Source of the DNA: Phytomonospora sp040655735
GTDB taxonomy: Bacteria; Actinomycetota; Actinomycetes; Mycobacteriales; Micromonosporaceae
Assembly (NCBI RefSeq): GCF_040655735.1
Contig: NZ_JBFAKK010000020.1
Location: 32,313 to 96,312 of the forward strand
DNA length: 64,000 nt
Reading direction: 5' to 3'
Position numbers and translations under genes: made by a program. The notes beneath the pieces are model-generated. The model saw nothing but the letters and a program-made list of their open reading frames with translations. It did not search any database and had not been told where the DNA came from. Below, in pieces: positions 17,858 to 24,862 of this stretch (within the stretch, counting starts at the first letter, position 1; each line of letters starts with the position of its first letter).

Positions 17858-19000
17858 TTATGTTGGTAATGGCCCCGAAGGCGGGTCGCCGAATCCGCGG
17901 ATGCCCGCGAGCCTCGCCCCGGCCAGCCTGATCCCGCCGATCCGCGCGCCGGTGAAGTCCGCCCCGGTCAGGTCGGCGCCCTCGAAGTCGGTGTGGCGCA
18001 GGTCCGCGCCGGTCAGATCGGCTCCCCGCAGGTCGGCGCGGGACAGATCGGCCGCCATGAGGTCGGCGCCCGACAAGTTCACGTCCGGCAGGTGGGCGTC
18101 GGTGACCGTCGCCCCGCGAAGTCGGGCCCGGCTCAGGTCGGCCTTCTCACCCATGATCCCGGTCAGGTCCGACCACGGCAGGTCCAGCGCGCGCAGATCC
18201 CTCGCCGTACCGAGAGAGCGGCTGCGCAGACAGGCCTGTTCCCCCTCGGTGCCATTCGGGCCGGAGTAGACGGCAAGGCCGTATCCGGCGGCGCTGAGGA
18301 CCTGCCAGGCATCCGGGAGGAAGTAGAAGCGGTCGAACTTGCCGTCCGGAACGCCGCCACCGGAGGCGAGCCAGCGGCGGTGGGCTTCGGCGACGGCGGC
18401 CAGTTCGGCCTCGGTCAAAGGCGCGGCCTCGGCGAGGTCGCGCATGGCCTGCGGGTCGAGAGTGCTCTCCCGGACGGGCGCGACGAAAGGTTCGGTCGCG
18501 GGCGACTCCGGCGCGCCGGCGGGGCGGGGGCGGGCCTCGGTGTCGTAGGACGTGGTCTCCCAGCACTGGCCGAGGGTGAGGTGGGCCAGCCATCGGGCGT
18601 CGGTGACCCGGACGTCGAAGTCGCCCTGGACCATCATGTCCTCGTGCGCGAAGCAGCCTTCGCCCTGCGGGCAGGGGAAACCGTAGGGCAGATTCGCCAG
18701 GACGGCCGGTGCCAGCGGATCGTTGCGGGAGGTGCGCAACTTCGCCGACTCCACGAAGCGCCAGGTCTCGGCGTCGATCCACTCCTCGTCGAGGATCTGG
18801 TCTTGAGTGATGTGGTCGGCGAGGAGCCCTTCTCCGGCGCGGCTGGGGGCGGGATCGTAGAGGGCGCGCAGGAAGAAGCTCGGGTCCTCGGGCAAGGGGT
18901 CGTAGTAGTCGTGGTCGTAGAGCAGCGTGAAGACCCGCAACCGCACCTCCCGTCGATGCGGGGCGAGGTCCATAACGCGCAGTGCGTACAACTCGGTCAA
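17858..19000 (-). CDS. Pentapeptide-repeat protein with unknown N-terminal domain, paralogue 1
   Basis: A 380-residue protein. About residues 1-270 form a domain I do not recognise (LYALRVMDLAPHRREVRLRV start; GCFAHEDMMVQGDFDVRVTD and LGQCWETTSYDTEA in the middle). The C-terminal 95 residues are pentapeptide repeats of the A(D/N)LxxADL type (ADLMAADLSRADLRGADL), a right-handed beta helix. The start is TTG 19000 because AAGGAG sits 5 bases before it and paralogue 2 starts with TTG at the same alignment point; a GTG at 19003 is the alternative. Some pentapeptide proteins mimic DNA and protect gyrase, but nothing here proves that role. The twin gene lies immediately upstream. Confidence 0.8.
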   Translation of the reverse strand: MTELYALRVMDLAPHRREVRLRVFTLLYDHDYYDPLPEDPSFFLRALYDPAPSRAGEGLLADHITQDQILDEEWIDAETWRFVESAKLRTSRNDPLAPAVLANLPYGFPCPQGEGCFAHEDMMVQGDFDVRVTDARWLAHLTLGQCWETTSYDTEARPRPAGAPESPATEPFVAPVRESTLDPQAMRDLAEAAPLTEAELAAVAEAHRRWLASGGGVPDGKFDRFYFLPDAWQVLSAAGYGLAVYSGPNGTEGEQACLRSRSLGTARDLRALDLPWSDLTGIMGEKADLSRARLRGATVTDAHLPDVNLSGADLMAADLSRADLRGADLTGADLRHTDFEGADLTGADFTGARIGGIRLAGARLAGIRGFGDPPSGPLPT

Positions 19001-19136
19001 CACGGCTCCTTTGTTTGCGATCCCTTGCCGCGCAATCTATCGCCGAGCGCCGACACTCCTGCCAAAGCTGATCATCCGCCGCTCCTCGCCGGACATCGAG
19101 ACCAGGATGCCGGTCTCCGTGTCCACGGTTTCATGG

Positions 19137-20279
19137 CTATGTTCGTGATGGCTCCGATGGAAGGTCGCCGAATCCTCGGATGCCGGTGAGCTTCGCTCCT
19201 GCCAGCCTGATCCCGCCGATCCGCGCGCCGGTGAAGTCCGCCCCGGTCAGGTCGGCGCCCTCGAAGTCGGTGTGGCGCAGGTCCGCGCCGGTCAGATCGG
19301 CCCCGAGAAGGAAGCCCCGGGACAGGCCGGCGGCCATGAGGTCGGCTCCCGACAGGTCGACGCCCGGCAGGTACGCGCCGGTCATTGTCGCTCCGCGAAG
19401 CCTCGCTCGGCCCAGCTTCACGTTCTCGCCGGCGGTCTCGGTCAGGTCGGCCCAGGGCAGCGTCAGACCCCGCAGATCCCTCCCCGCGCCCAGCGAGCGA
19501 CCGCCGATCGAGGCCTGCTCGCCGCCGGTGCCCTTCGGCCCCAAGTAGACGGCTTGACCATGCCGGGACTCGGGGAAGACCAGCCAGGTGTCCGGCGGGT
19601 CTTGGAAGTGGTCGAAATACCCGTCCGGGACGCCGCCACCGGAGGCGAGCCAGAGTTCGTGGCCGTCGACGGCGGCGGCCAGTTCCGCCTCGGTCAGGGG
19701 CGCGGTCGCGGCGAGGTCGCGCATGGCATCCAGGTCAAGGGTGCTCGCCGCCTCGGGCGGCTCGTAGGGCTCGGTCGCGCGCGGTTCGGGTTCGTCGGCG
19801 GGGCGGGGGCGGGCCTCGGTGTCGTAGGACGTGGTCTCCCAGCACTGGCCGAGGGTGAGGTGGGCCAGCCACCGGGCGTCGGTGACCCGGACGTCGAAGT
19901 CGCCCTGGACCATCATGTCCTCGTGCGCGAAGCAGCCCACGCCCTGCCGGCGGGTGAAACCTGCGGGCAGGGCGGCCAGCTCGGTCGGCGTCAGGGGGTC
20001 GTTGCGGGAGGCACGCAGGTCTGCCGACTCGACGAAGCGCCAGGTCTGGGCGTCGACCCAGTCCTCGTCGAGGATCTGGTCGAGGGTGACGTGATCGGCC
20101 AGCAGGCCCTCGCCGGTGAGGTCTTCGGCCGGATCGTAGAGGGCGCGCAGGAAGAAGCTGGGGTCGGCGGGCAGCGGGTCGTGGTAGTTCCGGTCGTAGA
20201 CCAGCGTGAACACCCGCAGCCGCACTTCGCGCCGTGGCGGAGCGATGCCCATGACGCGCAGGGCGTACAGCTCGATCAA
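19137..20279 (-). CDS. Pentapeptide-repeat protein with unknown N-terminal domain, paralogue 2
   Basis: A 380-residue twin of the gene at 17858: same length, same N-terminal unknown domain (IELYALRVMGIAPPRREVRL) and same C-terminal pentapeptide repeats (ADLMAAGLSRGFLLGADL; one coil has lost the repeat consensus). The start is TTG 20279 with AAGGAG 5 bases upstream; an upstream frame extension to 20381 runs into the SDR gene and lacks a site. The two genes share blocks that are identical at the DNA level beside blocks that differ strongly, which points to recent exchange between them. It follows the SDR gene by 38 bases on the same strand. Confidence 0.8.
   Translation of the reverse strand: MIELYALRVMGIAPPRREVRLRVFTLVYDRNYHDPLPADPSFFLRALYDPAEDLTGEGLLADHVTLDQILDEDWVDAQTWRFVESADLRASRNDPLTPTELAALPAGFTRRQGVGCFAHEDMMVQGDFDVRVTDARWLAHLTLGQCWETTSYDTEARPRPADEPEPRATEPYEPPEAASTLDLDAMRDLAATAPLTEAELAAAVDGHELWLASGGGVPDGYFDHFQDPPDTWLVFPESRHGQAVYLGPKGTGGEQASIGGRSLGAGRDLRGLTLPWADLTETAGENVKLGRARLRGATMTGAYLPGVDLSGADLMAAGLSRGFLLGADLTGADLRHTDFEGADLTGADFTGARIGGIRLAGAKLTGIRGFGDLPSEPSRT
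19201..19301. repeat. 101-bp block identical to 17922-18022 (duplicated pentapeptide genes)
   Basis: The 3' coding blocks of the two pentapeptide genes are identical over about 101 bases (17922-18022 and 19201-19301). A second block of about 140 bases (near 18518-18658 and 19797-19938) has a single mismatch. The DNA between these blocks diverges markedly. Confidence 0.75.
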
Positions 20280-20317
20280 GGCGGCTCCTTCTCGCGTGCT
20301 GGGGGTACCGGCGCAAC

Positions 20318-21232
20318 CTACCTCCGCCCGCCGACGAGTTCGCCGTAGCGGACGCCGGTCATCTCCTCCGACATCTCCCACAGCCTGCGCGCGGTTTCGG
20401 CGTCGGTCATCGCGCGCTCGCGGGCGCGCGCGACGGGCCGGCCGCGCAGCTGGAACGGTCCACTGGGGACGATGTACGAACCGCCGGGCAGCTCGGCGGT
20501 CGCCGCGTGCAGGGAGGTCCTGGCGCCGTCCTCGACGGGCTGGAACGCCAGCCGGATCAGCAGGCCGACGGCGGCGGCGTGGAAGCGGCCGCGTGTGCTG
20601 TTGGCGCCACCGGTCAGGACGTTGGTGCGGGTCAGCCCGGGTGCGACGGCCATGCTGCGCAGGGGCGAGCCGGCCGCGTCGGAGAGGCGCTGGAGCTCGG
20701 TGGCGAAGTAGAGGTTGGCGCGCTTGGACTGCACGTAGGCGAAGGCCGTGCGGTAGCGACGTTCGGCGTTGAGGTTGCCCAGGTCGAAGCGCGCGAAGCG
20801 CTGGCCTTCGCTGCTGACGGTGACCACGCGCGGGCGGGGCGAGGAGAGCAGGCGGGGCATGAGCAGCCCGGTCAGCGCGAAGGTGCCCAGGTGGTTGACG
20901 CCGAACTGGGACTCGAAGCCGTCGGCGGTCCGCGCGAAGGGGACCATCGCGATCCCGGCGTTGTTGACGAGCAGGTCGAGGCGCTCGTGCCCGAGGTCCT
21001 CGGCGAAGGCGCGGACGGAGGCGAGGTCGGCGAGGTCGAGGGCACGCAGTTCGACCGCGGCGCCGGGGATCTCGGCGCGAAGCCGGGCGACGGCGTCGGC
21101 TCCGCGTTCGGGGCTGCGGCAGGCCAGCACGACGCGTGCTCCGCGTCGGGCGAGTTCGCGGGCGGTGACGTGGCCGATGCCGCTGTTGGCGCCGGTGACC
21201 ACGGCGAGGCGGCCGGTCAGGTCGGTGGGCAT
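20318..21232 (-). CDS. Short-chain dehydrogenase/reductase
   Basis: A 304-residue SDR of the retinol-dehydrogenase/WW-oxidoreductase type. It has the cofactor motif TGANSGIG at 13-20, NNAG at 90-93, a catalytic serine in VTVSSEG (about 140) and YVQSK (Tyr166, Lys170). The SPERG stretch after the second strand suggests NADP preference. The start is ATG 21232 with GGAGGAGA upstream. It is divergent from a TetR gene, with two matching palindromes between the starts, so it is almost certainly repressed by that TetR. The substrate, probably a hydrophobic alcohol or ketone, is unknown. Confidence 0.9.
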   Translation of the reverse strand: MPTDLTGRLAVVTGANSGIGHVTARELARRGARVVLACRSPERGADAVARLRAEIPGAAVELRALDLADLASVRAFAEDLGHERLDLLVNNAGIAMVPFARTADGFESQFGVNHLGTFALTGLLMPRLLSSPRPRVVTVSSEGQRFARFDLGNLNAERRYRTAFAYVQSKRANLYFATELQRLSDAAGSPLRSMAVAPGLTRTNVLTGGANSTRGRFHAAAVGLLIRLAFQPVEDGARTSLHAATAELPGGSYIVPSGPFQLRGRPVARARERAMTDAETARRLWEMSEEMTGVRYGELVGGRR

Positions 21233-21250
21233 GGGTCTCCTCCAGTCATC

Positions 21251-21315
21251 GCAACTCAGAGTTGCGTTAGAGTGAGCGTGCCACATCGACAGCAGCTATC
21301 GCAACTTGGAGTTGC
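21251..21315. promoter_or_regulatory. Paired TetR operators between the SDR and TetR genes
   Basis: Two near-identical 15-bp palindromes, GCAACTCAGAGTTGC (21251-21265) and GCAACTTGGAGTTGC (21301-21315), are spaced 50 bases apart, about five helical turns. The second ends one base before the TetR start codon and contains its GGAG ribosome site; the first lies 18 bases upstream of the SDR start. This fits autorepression plus repression of the SDR gene. Confidence 0.85.
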
Positions 21316-21316
21316 A

Positions 21317-21901
21317 ATGACCACCGCCCAGGTGCCCCTCGGGCGCGGCCCGAAAGTCCGCGCCGCCGTCCTCGCCGCCACCATCGCCGAACTCGCTGAG
21401 ACCGGCTACGCCGAACTGACCGTCGAGGCCGTAGCCAAACGCGCCGGCGTGCACAAGACCACCGTCTACCGGCGCTGGACCGACCGTGAGACCCTCGTCG
21501 CCGACGCCCTCAAGGACCACGTCGCCGCCGACCTCCCCGTCCCCGACACCGGCACCCTCGACGGCGACCTGCGCGAACTCGCCCGGGCCCTCGTCGCCTG
21601 GCTCAGCGGCCCGACCGGCGCGGCGGTCGCGACGACGATGGTCGCCGACCGCGTCCCGGGCGTCGCCGAGATCAAGCACCGCTTCTTCGCCGACCGCCTC
21701 GCCCGCGGTGAGATCGTCGTCCGGCGCGCCCTCGAACGCGGTGAACTCCCGCCCGGGACCGACCCCGCCGAAGTCCTCAAGACCCTCATCGCCCCGATCT
21801 ACCTGCGACTGTTCGTCACCGCCGAGACCCTCGACGACGAACTCGCCGACCGCGCGGCCCGCATCACGCTGGCGGCCGCGCGGTCGGGCGCGATCCAGTG
21901 A
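21317..21901 (+). CDS. TetR/AcrR family repressor
   Basis: A 194-residue repressor. The DNA-binding region is at about 15-60 (VEAVAKRAGVHKTTVYRRWTDR is the helix-turn-helix with the TTVYRRW recognition helix). The C-terminal domain resembles TetR_C_11 types. The start is ATG 21317, one base after an operator palindrome. The ribosome site GGAG (21308-21311) lies inside that operator, so bound repressor could block transcription and the operator can only vary within the limits of the translation signal. It controls the divergent SDR gene. Confidence 0.9.
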   Translation: MTTAQVPLGRGPKVRAAVLAATIAELAETGYAELTVEAVAKRAGVHKTTVYRRWTDRETLVADALKDHVAADLPVPDTGTLDGDLRELARALVAWLSGPTGAAVATTMVADRVPGVAEIKHRFFADRLARGEIVVRRALERGELPPGTDPAEVLKTLIAPIYLRLFVTAETLDDELADRAARITLAAARSGAIQ

Positions 21902-22083
21902 GGCGTCCGCGCCTCTTCGTGATCATGGAACGCATGCAGGCCCCGTTGTTCGTGTCGGTTTCCTTGGTCCTCCGAGCGGTCGCGTCCGCTCATATATAGA
22001 TGGAGTCGCCCTAGATACGTGATGAGGGGGAATAGGGACGCCAGGCTCATGCGCCCCGCGCCGGCCGGGTCGTATCGGGCACC

Positions 22084-22845
22084 ATGTCGCACATGGACGA
22101 TCGACTCGCCGCCGCTCCCGTCGTCACCCGCTACGCCCAACAGATCGGCGGGGCCGTCGACCTCACCGCCCTGTACGTCGGCGGATCCCTCGCCTTCGGC
22201 GACTACCGGCCCGGCGTCAGCGACCTCGACGTCATCACCGTCATCGCGCGCGGACTCGACCGCGCCGCCCGCGCGAAGGTCACCGCGCTGCACGAGGGAC
22301 TGATCGCCGCCGACCCGATCGCCGCGAAGCTCCACTGTGCCTACGTCACCGCACCGGACGCCGCCGACCTCGCCCGCGAGCACCTCTACTGGGGCCACGG
22401 CGAGCTCTACGGGCGCGCGGTCAGCGGGATCGCCCGGGCGGAGGTGCTCCAGAACGGCATCGTCGTGCACGGCCCGCCACCGCACTCGCTGCTGCCGGAG
22501 CTGGACGCCGCCGAGATCCGGGCGGCGGCGCTGGCCGAGCTCTCGGGCTACTGGACCGGCGCGGTCGCCAAGTCCCGGTTGTGGCGAGACGACGTCTACG
22601 TCGACCTCGGGCTGATCACCCTCGCGCGGGTCGAGGCGACCGTCACCGAGGACCGGCTGATCACCAAACGTGAGGCGATCGAACGCCTCGACCGCTTCGG
22701 CGTCCCCGCCGGCCTCGCCGGTGAGATCGCCCGGCGGCGCGCCGGGGAGACCGTCGAACTCTCCGGCGAGGACCGCCGCGCGCGAGCCGAACTGGCCCGG
22801 ACGCTGATGCGCTCGGGGATCGAACGGCTGCTCGGCCCCCGGTAG
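22084..22845 (+). CDS. Nucleotidyltransferase-fold protein (DUF4111 / aminoglycoside adenylyltransferase-like)
   Basis: A 253-residue protein. GGSLAFGDYRPGVSDLDVIT at 33-52 holds the GS and DxD signature of the Pol-beta nucleotidyltransferase fold, with Asp47 and Asp49 as metal ligands. The C-terminal half is helical, as in AadA-type adenylyltransferases and DUF4111 proteins. It could modify aminoglycosides or another small hydroxyl compound, but the residues for antibiotic binding cannot be verified by eye. ATG 22084 is used; ATG 22093 is a possible alternative. The 180 bases upstream contain an AT-rich patch near 21990-22015 that may be the promoter. Confidence 0.75.
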   Translation: MSHMDDRLAAAPVVTRYAQQIGGAVDLTALYVGGSLAFGDYRPGVSDLDVITVIARGLDRAARAKVTALHEGLIAADPIAAKLHCAYVTAPDAADLAREHLYWGHGELYGRAVSGIARAEVLQNGIVVHGPPPHSLLPELDAAEIRAAALAELSGYWTGAVAKSRLWRDDVYVDLGLITLARVEATVTEDRLITKREAIERLDRFGVPAGLAGEIARRRAGETVELSGEDRRARAELARTLMRSGIERLLGPR

Positions 22846-22868
22846 GCGGGACGCCCGCCTGCCCGGGG
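22837..22868. terminator. Bidirectional terminator hairpin
   Basis: Stem CCCCGG-T-AGGCGGG / CCCGCCT-G-C-CCGGGG around an ACG loop. It overlaps the stop codon of the nucleotidyltransferase gene and sits 10 bases beyond the convergent small membrane protein gene, so it can serve both. Confidence 0.7.
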
Positions 22869-22878
22869 ACCGTCGCGC

Positions 22879-23145
22879 TCAGTCGCGCGGAGCCACCTTC
22901 AGTTCGCAGACCCCGTCCTCGCACGAACGCCGCAGGCGGCCGCGCGACAGCGTCTGCGCCAGCCCGATCGCCCAGCACATCGGGCAGCCGCGCAGGGCGA
23001 GCAGCCCGACCGGCGCGAGCAGCAACGTCGCCGGGCCGAACGCCGGTATCAGGGCCACCGAGAGGATCAGCGAGCCGAAACCGAGCACCCCGCGCAGCAG
23101 GTGCCGCGGCAGGGAACTACTGGCGAAACCGCGCCCCTCACTCAT
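22879..23145 (-). CDS. 88-residue membrane protein with two cysteine pairs, in the ECF sigma operon
   Basis: A small protein with two predicted membrane segments (GVLGFGSLILSVALIPAFG and ATLLLAPVGLLALRG), followed by CPMCW and a basic, cysteine-bearing tail (RRSCEDGVCEL). The CxxC and CxxxxxC pairs suggest thiol redox or metal binding. The ATG at 23145 lies 5 bases beyond the sigma-factor stop region, an 8-base overlap, so it is translationally coupled to the sigma gene. Its place directly after an ECF sigma gene is where an anti-sigma factor usually lies, but I see no zinc-binding anti-sigma HxxxCxxC motif. A regulatory role is inference only. Confidence 0.7.
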   Translation of the reverse strand: MSEGRGFASSSLPRHLLRGVLGFGSLILSVALIPAFGPATLLLAPVGLLALRGCPMCWAIGLAQTLSRGRLRRSCEDGVCELKVAPRD

Positions 23146-23677
23146 GCCGGCCCTCCTCCAGTGACGCGTGCACGGCCGCGCGGGCCCGGTGCAGCCGCGA
23201 CTTCATCGCCGCGACGCTCAGGCCGAGCGCGCCGGCGACCGCCCGGCCGCTGTGCCCCTGCACGTCGCGCAGGACGAGGACCCGGCGCTGGTCGGCGGGC
23301 AGGTCGGCGATGGCTCCCGCGACCCGCTCGGCCTCCAGGCGCTGCAGCACCTCCTCCTCGGCCGAGGCGGCCGAGACCTCGGCGACCGGAGCCGGCGGGC
23401 GCAGGAACATCCGCGTCCGGCGCAGGCACTCGTTGCGCACGATGCGGAACATCCACGACGCCAGCGCGCCCGTCGCCCGCAGCATGCCGATCTTGCGGTA
23501 GAGGATCACCATCGCCTCCTGCGCGGCGTCCTCGGCGTCCTGCGGAGACGCGCACAGCGAGCGCGCGAACCTCCGCACATGCGGATGCGAGCCCGACACC
23601 AGCGCGGTCAGCGACTCCAGGTCGCCCTCCCGCGCGGCGGCGACCAGCGCTTCGTCGGGCCACCTCGTGTCAGCCAC
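23138..23677 (-). CDS. ECF RNA polymerase sigma factor
   Basis: A 179-residue sigma-70 family protein with region 2 (FARSLCASPQDAEDAAQEAMVILYRKI) and region 4 (LPADQRRVLVLRDVQGHSGR, then GLSVAAMKSRLHRARA). No C-terminal extension is present. The start is taken as GTG 23677 (VADTRWPDEAL) because longer versions run into the upstream 30-residue gene, with which it overlaps by 8 bases. The downstream small membrane gene also overlaps its end. This tight three-gene packing suggests fixed stoichiometry. It is divergent from the methyltransferase, and a TTTACC / TTATAA pair sits in the intergenic region on the minus strand. Confidence 0.88.
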   Translation of the reverse strand: MADTRWPDEALVAAAREGDLESLTALVSGSHPHVRRFARSLCASPQDAEDAAQEAMVILYRKIGMLRATGALASWMFRIVRNECLRRTRMFLRPPAPVAEVSAASAEEEVLQRLEAERVAGAIADLPADQRRVLVLRDVQGHSGRAVAGALGLSVAAMKSRLHRARAAVHASLEEGRHE

Positions 23678-23762
23678 GCGAACGCCCCCGGCGGCGGAGC
23701 ACGGCCACCGTGCAGGCGCAGACGAGCAGGGCCGCAGCGGTGATGACGGCGGCGATGAGCAT
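23670..23762 (-). CDS. 30-residue single-pass membrane peptide, first gene of the ECF sigma operon
   Basis: ATG 23762 is preceded by GGGGAGG, the strongest ribosome site in this operon. The reading frame codes for a 30-residue peptide: MLIAAVITAAALLVCACTVA, then VLRRRGRSRG. This is one hydrophobic helix with two cysteines and a positively charged tail, so an N-out, C-in orientation is expected. Its TGA overlaps the sigma-factor start, so it probably couples ribosomes into the sigma gene. It may be a true membrane miniprotein that acts with the sigma factor, or chiefly a translational leader. I know no named family. Confidence 0.6.
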   Translation of the reverse strand: MLIAAVITAAALLVCACTVAVLRRRGRSRG

Positions 23763-23892
23763 GGGGACCTCCCCTTCAAGCGCCCGGCGCTCTGCCGGGA
23801 CGCTTATAAGAGGCGACCGGCCCGGTAAAGGATTCAGGTTCGCACGGCCGCCCGCCTCCGCCCACCCGACGACTCGCAGAACGGAAACCGAC

Positions 23893-24735
23893 ATGCCCGA
23901 CGGATGGCAATGGGACGACACCCTGTTCCAGGGAAGCGCCGCCTACTACGAACGCGGCCGGCTGCCCTACGCGCCCGGATTCACCGACGTGCTCGCCGAG
24001 GTCCTCGGCCTCGACGGGCGCGGCCGGCTCCTCGACGTCGGCTGCGGGCCGGGCATCGTGACGCTCGCGCTCGCCGGACACTTCGCCGAGGTGGTCGGCA
24101 TGGACCCCGACGACGACATGCTGGCCGAGGCCGAGCGGCGGGCCGGGCTGCGCGGGGTGACCAACGCCCGCTGGGCGGCCGGCCGCGCCGAGGACCTGCC
24201 CGCCGGACTCGGCGCGTTCCGGGCGGTGGCCTTCGCCAACTCCTTCCACTGGACCGACCGCGACCGCGTCGCCGCGACCGTCCTGGAGATGCTCGAACCG
24301 GGCGGCGCCTTCGTCCACCTCAGCGACCTCAAGTCCTGGTCGCCGCAGACCCCGCTGCCGCTGCCCGCGCCCCCCTACGAGCGGATCGGCGAACTGGTCC
24401 GCCGCTACCTCGGTCCCGTCCGGCGTGCCGGGCAGGGCACCCTGGTCAACGGCACCCCCGGCAGGGAGGACCTGGTGCTGGCGCGCGCGGGCTTCGTGGA
24501 CTTCCGGCGGCACCCCGTACCGGCCGGCCAGGTCCTCGACCGCTCCGCCGACGACGTCGTGGCCTGGACCTTCTCCCGCTCCGACTCCGCGCCTCACCTT
24601 TTCGGTGACCGGCTCGCCGAGTTCGAGGGCGACCTGCGCTCGCTGCTGCGCGAGGCCGCGCCCGACGGCCGTTTCGCCGAGCACCTGCCGCCCACCCAGA
24701 TCATGACCTGGCGCAAGCCGGACGCGGTCGGCTGA
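23893..24735 (+). CDS. Class I SAM-dependent methyltransferase
   Basis: A 280-residue methyltransferase of the UbiE/methyltransferase-11 type. The SAM motif DVGCGPG is at 48-54, the acidic motif II is VVGMDPDDDML, and RAEDLPAGLGAFRAVAFANSFHW is motif III with post-motif aromatic residues. The substrate is not evident; similar proteins act on small molecules. The start is ATG 23893. It is divergent from the small-peptide/ECF sigma operon across 130 bases. About 30 bases beyond its stop begins the palindrome that precedes the epoxide hydrolase gene. Confidence 0.87.
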   Translation: MPDGWQWDDTLFQGSAAYYERGRLPYAPGFTDVLAEVLGLDGRGRLLDVGCGPGIVTLALAGHFAEVVGMDPDDDMLAEAERRAGLRGVTNARWAAGRAEDLPAGLGAFRAVAFANSFHWTDRDRVAATVLEMLEPGGAFVHLSDLKSWSPQTPLPLPAPPYERIGELVRRYLGPVRRAGQGTLVNGTPGREDLVLARAGFVDFRRHPVPAGQVLDRSADDVVAWTFSRSDSAPHLFGDRLAEFEGDLRSLLREAAPDGRFAEHLPPTQIMTWRKPDAVG

Positions 24736-24765
24736 GCGCGGGGCCTCCACGTGGCGAGCGCAACA

Positions 24766-24811
24766 ATTCGTTGGTGTCACCAACGAATATGTTACCGTTG
24801 GCTTCACCAAC
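24766..24811. promoter_or_regulatory. Operator upstream of the epoxide hydrolase gene
   Basis: A perfect 23-bp palindrome at 24766-24788 (half-site ATTCGTTGGTG, centre T, then its complement) is followed by a partial copy at 24797-24811 (GTTGG, cttc, ACCAAC). The half-site GTTGGTG/CACCAAC occurs four times in 46 bases. This is typical of TetR-family operators. No TetR gene lies adjacent, so the regulator must be encoded elsewhere. The site overlaps the region where the epoxide hydrolase promoter should lie, 52-97 bases before its ATG. Confidence 0.75.
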
Positions 24812-24862
24812 ATTAGACCTCGCTCAGGCGGGCGTCGAACGACTTTCCCCGGAGTCCCCGAC

